This document shows, piece by piece, positions 61,770-63,709 of a stretch of DNA of 63,709 nucleotides (position 1 is its first letter; the number at the start of each line of letters is the position of its first letter). The stretch covers positions 1 to 63,709 of the forward strand of contig BEHT01000018.1 of NCBI GenBank assembly GCA_002898575.1. Reading direction: 5' to 3'. The position numbers and the translations under genes are program-made. Below the pieces are notes generated by a model, which was given only the letters and a program-made list of their open reading frames with translations, did not search any database and was not told the DNA's origin. The DNA is from a bacterium HR17 (GTDB lineage: Bacteria; Armatimonadota; Fervidibacteria; Fervidibacterales; Fervidibacteraceae).

Positions 61770-62220
61770 GGTTTTCTAAGGGGGTTGTGTATTGTTATTC
61801 TGAGACTGGGATGGAGAGTTTGCGGTTGAAGAGAATGCAACACAAGCTGCGGAGGTGATTCCGACGAACCTGACCGGTCAGGTTCGACGCAGTCGCAGAC
61901 GCCGTTACCAGAGCAGGAGCCGGTCGGGTTTTGAGACCCACTATTCTATGACAGTCAGATGCCGGTGCTGGAGCAGGATTTTGAGGATGGCACCTTGAAG
62001 CAGAGCCGTGTGAAACCTGTTGGGTGCAAGAGTCGGAGGGCGGCTCTCTTGAGCCGCCGAAAAATGGAACGAAACCATCTTCCTTGGTCTCTTTCCTTTG
62101 TTCGTCCCATTCAGAGGTGAACCCATCGCTCACTCAGCAAAGTTTCACTCATCAAACTGACCAAAACCCCAAAACCGAGCACTTTTCATCCCCTCGCTCA
62201 CGCTAAATTTGCCTCAAGTT
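61770..62220. repeat. Gene-free stretch with a palindrome and a hairpin repeat
   Basis: No believable gene. It holds a perfect 22-base palindrome CGAACCTGACC/GGTCAGGTTCG at 61865-61886. A TCTT-loop hairpin at 62033-62066 (stem GGCGGCTC/GAGCCGCC, ending GAAAAATG) is almost identical to the copy at 16251-16284. Confidence 0.65.
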
Positions 62221-63709
62221 TCATTTTCGCTTCGCATATGCACGCACCCAATCAACATACATGTAGATTGGGCTTTGGAGTTTGTCAATTGGCCAACCTC
62301 CTCCGAGCGCCAAGTTGAGCAAAATCATGAGCGGCTTGTTGTGCTCTGGTGGTGTTTTCACTCTCCAAACTTCAACCCCATCAAAATACATGACAATCCA
62401 TTCAGGTGTGACCAAGCAGCCGTAATTGTGAAAGTCTTCGGACACCTCATTTTCTCGGGTTGTTATCACTGTCCCGACAGCCCTGTGAGGCTTTGATTCC
62501 CAAACATGAACTACGCTGCTGTAAGCGTTCGGGAAGCCTTAGTATTCAATGACATCAACCTCCACTGAACCATCCTTGCCTGCATTTGGGTTTGTCCTGT
62601 CGTAACTTGAAACGAGCCAGAATGCCGGCCAGACACCAACTCCACTCGGGAACTTTGCTCTCATCTCAAAGTAGCCATACTGCAAGGAAAAGCCGTTTCC
62701 CTTTGGGTCATTTGAGCATAGCAAGCCAGACCGCCAAGGTCTCTTCCATGGGTCAGTTTTCGCAAACTCTTCGTCTTTTCCCGCCTTAATCCATAGCATC
62801 CCGTCCTTGACAGTCAATGGCAAATCGGGTGTTGGATCAGCAAAAGCGGCGTCACCAAAATTAACATGCCAAGGCGTGTGGGCAATCTATCTCGTTCCCG
62901 ATCCCCAAGGTAGGACATCCAAAGGTTCTTCAAACCCCTCGTTGAAAACCAACTCGTATCCAGTAAGGTCAAGGGTGCGTTTGCCTTGATTATCTGGTGG
63001 CGCAGCCAGCGATCTTGAGTCAACAACCAACATTCCTACGCGATACCTAAACTCTTTCTCCTCCGCTACGCCTTTGCCAGCCTTCAGTTTCAATCTCCCC
63101 TCCTTGTTGTAAAGCCCAACGACGATTCTGTAAGAGCCGTCGGTAAGTTCTTTGGGAACGATGAATTTCATTTCGTAACTTATCTTGCCCTTCCACTGCG
63201 GGAGGTTCGTCTGCATCAACGGTGGTTCGTGGTCTCCTTGCATGCTTATCCTGTCTTTATCATCAAAGAAATGGACGAAAAATTGTGTAAGCATCTTGAA
63301 GGGGACCTTCCGCTTCCCGCATTGAACTTCACTTTGAAAGCACTGCGACACTGACGCAAAAGTTCCAACCCCAGTAGTTGGCAAAATTTGCATCTTTGAT
63401 GCGAAAGGTGTGTTTATGCCAACCTGGTTCTTTGGGAACCGTCCACCAATCGTCAATATAGCGGTTGATGACCGAGAAGTTGAGTGAGGGCTTGAACGGC
63501 GCGAAAGGAAGGTCGTTTTGACCAATCCTGACGAATTACCCCATTCTCTCACATAGTCACGCCAATAGCGGATGTCTTTGATGGGGAAAGCACGCGTTGA
63601 AGGCGGTTTTGCAGATGCCCAAGGTGCAAGGTAAAGGAAGATGCCGAGAATTTGCAGGTTGCCGGATTTTGCTGACTTGACAATGTTGTCGGAAAGTGAG
63701 AAATCCCAT
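62221..63709 (-). pseudogene. Multidomain glycosidase with GH16 domain, disrupted (5' end outside window)
   Basis: On the minus strand the frame enters from the right edge (VLSDNIVKSAKSGNLQILGI-like text reading WDFSLSDNIVK, then PIKDIRYWRDYVREWG, resembling a clan-A barrel). It then shifts frame near 63535 (to NFSVINRYIDDWWTVPKEPG), and again about 63340-63300, before a beta-sandwich with QFFVHFFDDKDRISMQ and SYEMKFIVPKELTDGSYRIV. A GH16 domain follows, from LTGYELVFNEGFEEP. In that domain codons at 62887-62889 (TAG, where Trp is expected) and 62539-62541 (TAA, where Tyr is expected) are stops in the same frame. The catalytic E-V-D-V-I-E (about 62545-62562) is still intact. It ends WVRAYAKRK at 62221. 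This would have degraded beta-glucans such as laminarin. Confidence 0.8.

Noticed and set aside
62539-62889. Stop codons in the GH16 gene as evidence for recoding
   Set aside because: One is TAG and one TAA, at Trp and Tyr positions, with frameshifts nearby; mutation is simpler.

Overview
The window is about 63.7 kb of bacterial chromosome, mostly GC-rich and densely packed on both strands, with frequent 4-bp ATGA/GTGA overlaps, many GTG/TTG starts and strong GGAGG-type ribosome binding sites. Heparinase-type and clan-A glycosidase genes, several xylose-isomerase-like TIM barrels, an enolase-superfamily sugar enzyme, secreted HEAT-repeat cytochromes and a DUF6785-like membrane protein suggest a polysaccharide-degrading, possibly thermophilic bacterium of the Armatimonadota / Candidatus Fervidibacter type. 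This assignment is inferred from gene content; there is no rRNA in the window.

Layout. 1-3.6 kb: end of a heparinase-like protein, a membrane-anchored beta-propeller, a DUF456 protein and a TIM-barrel isomerase. 3.6-9.5 kb: esterase, orphan DNA methyltransferase, zinc-ribbon protein, YtcJ-like amidohydrolase, pyrG. 9.5-12.6 kb: a repeat-rich spacer, then a TIM-barrel epimerase, two degenerate amidohydrolase-fold proteins and a TPR protein. 12.6-16.2 kb: M28/PDZ peptidase, CDGSH protein, hisS. 16.3-23.4 kb (minus strand): galT, a large soluble histidine kinase, a single-domain response regulator, glgC and ribBA, which look like one transcription unit joining sugar-nucleotide metabolism, glycogen synthesis and signalling. 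23.5-29.5 kb: YjbQ protein, trpE, tRNA-Leu, mfd, and tRNA-Arg overlapping the mfd end. 29.6-34.6 kb: two secreted HEAT-repeat proteins with haem-c motifs. 34.7-43 kb: heparinase II/III, enolase-superfamily enzyme, purH, a clan-A glycosidase/VCBS protein and an isochorismatase-family hydrolase. 43-48.1 kb: glcE/glcF, EamA transporter, orphan ABC ATPase. 48.2-57.4 kb: ANTAR regulator, glycosyltransferase, two TPR proteins, DUF2905, queA, DUF6785-like protein and a hypothetical. 57.4-59.8 kb (minus strand): miaA-hfq-dapF.

The most notable item is at 59.887-60.453 kb. A secreted thioredoxin-like gene is interrupted by an in-frame TGA in a Cys-Pro-Val-TGA-Lys-Tyr-Gly context. The TGA is followed 15 bases later by a 14-bp hairpin with a GGU-containing loop, placed like a bacterial SECIS element. 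This is a strong candidate selenoprotein that ordinary gene calling would split in two. A perfect 12-bp inverted repeat lies upstream of it.

The right end (60.5-63.7 kb) is a decay zone: a broken transposase, an AT-rich membrane-protein gene, dispersed hairpin repeats, and a multidomain GH16 glycosidase pseudogene with two nonsense codons and at least two frameshifts that runs off the window.
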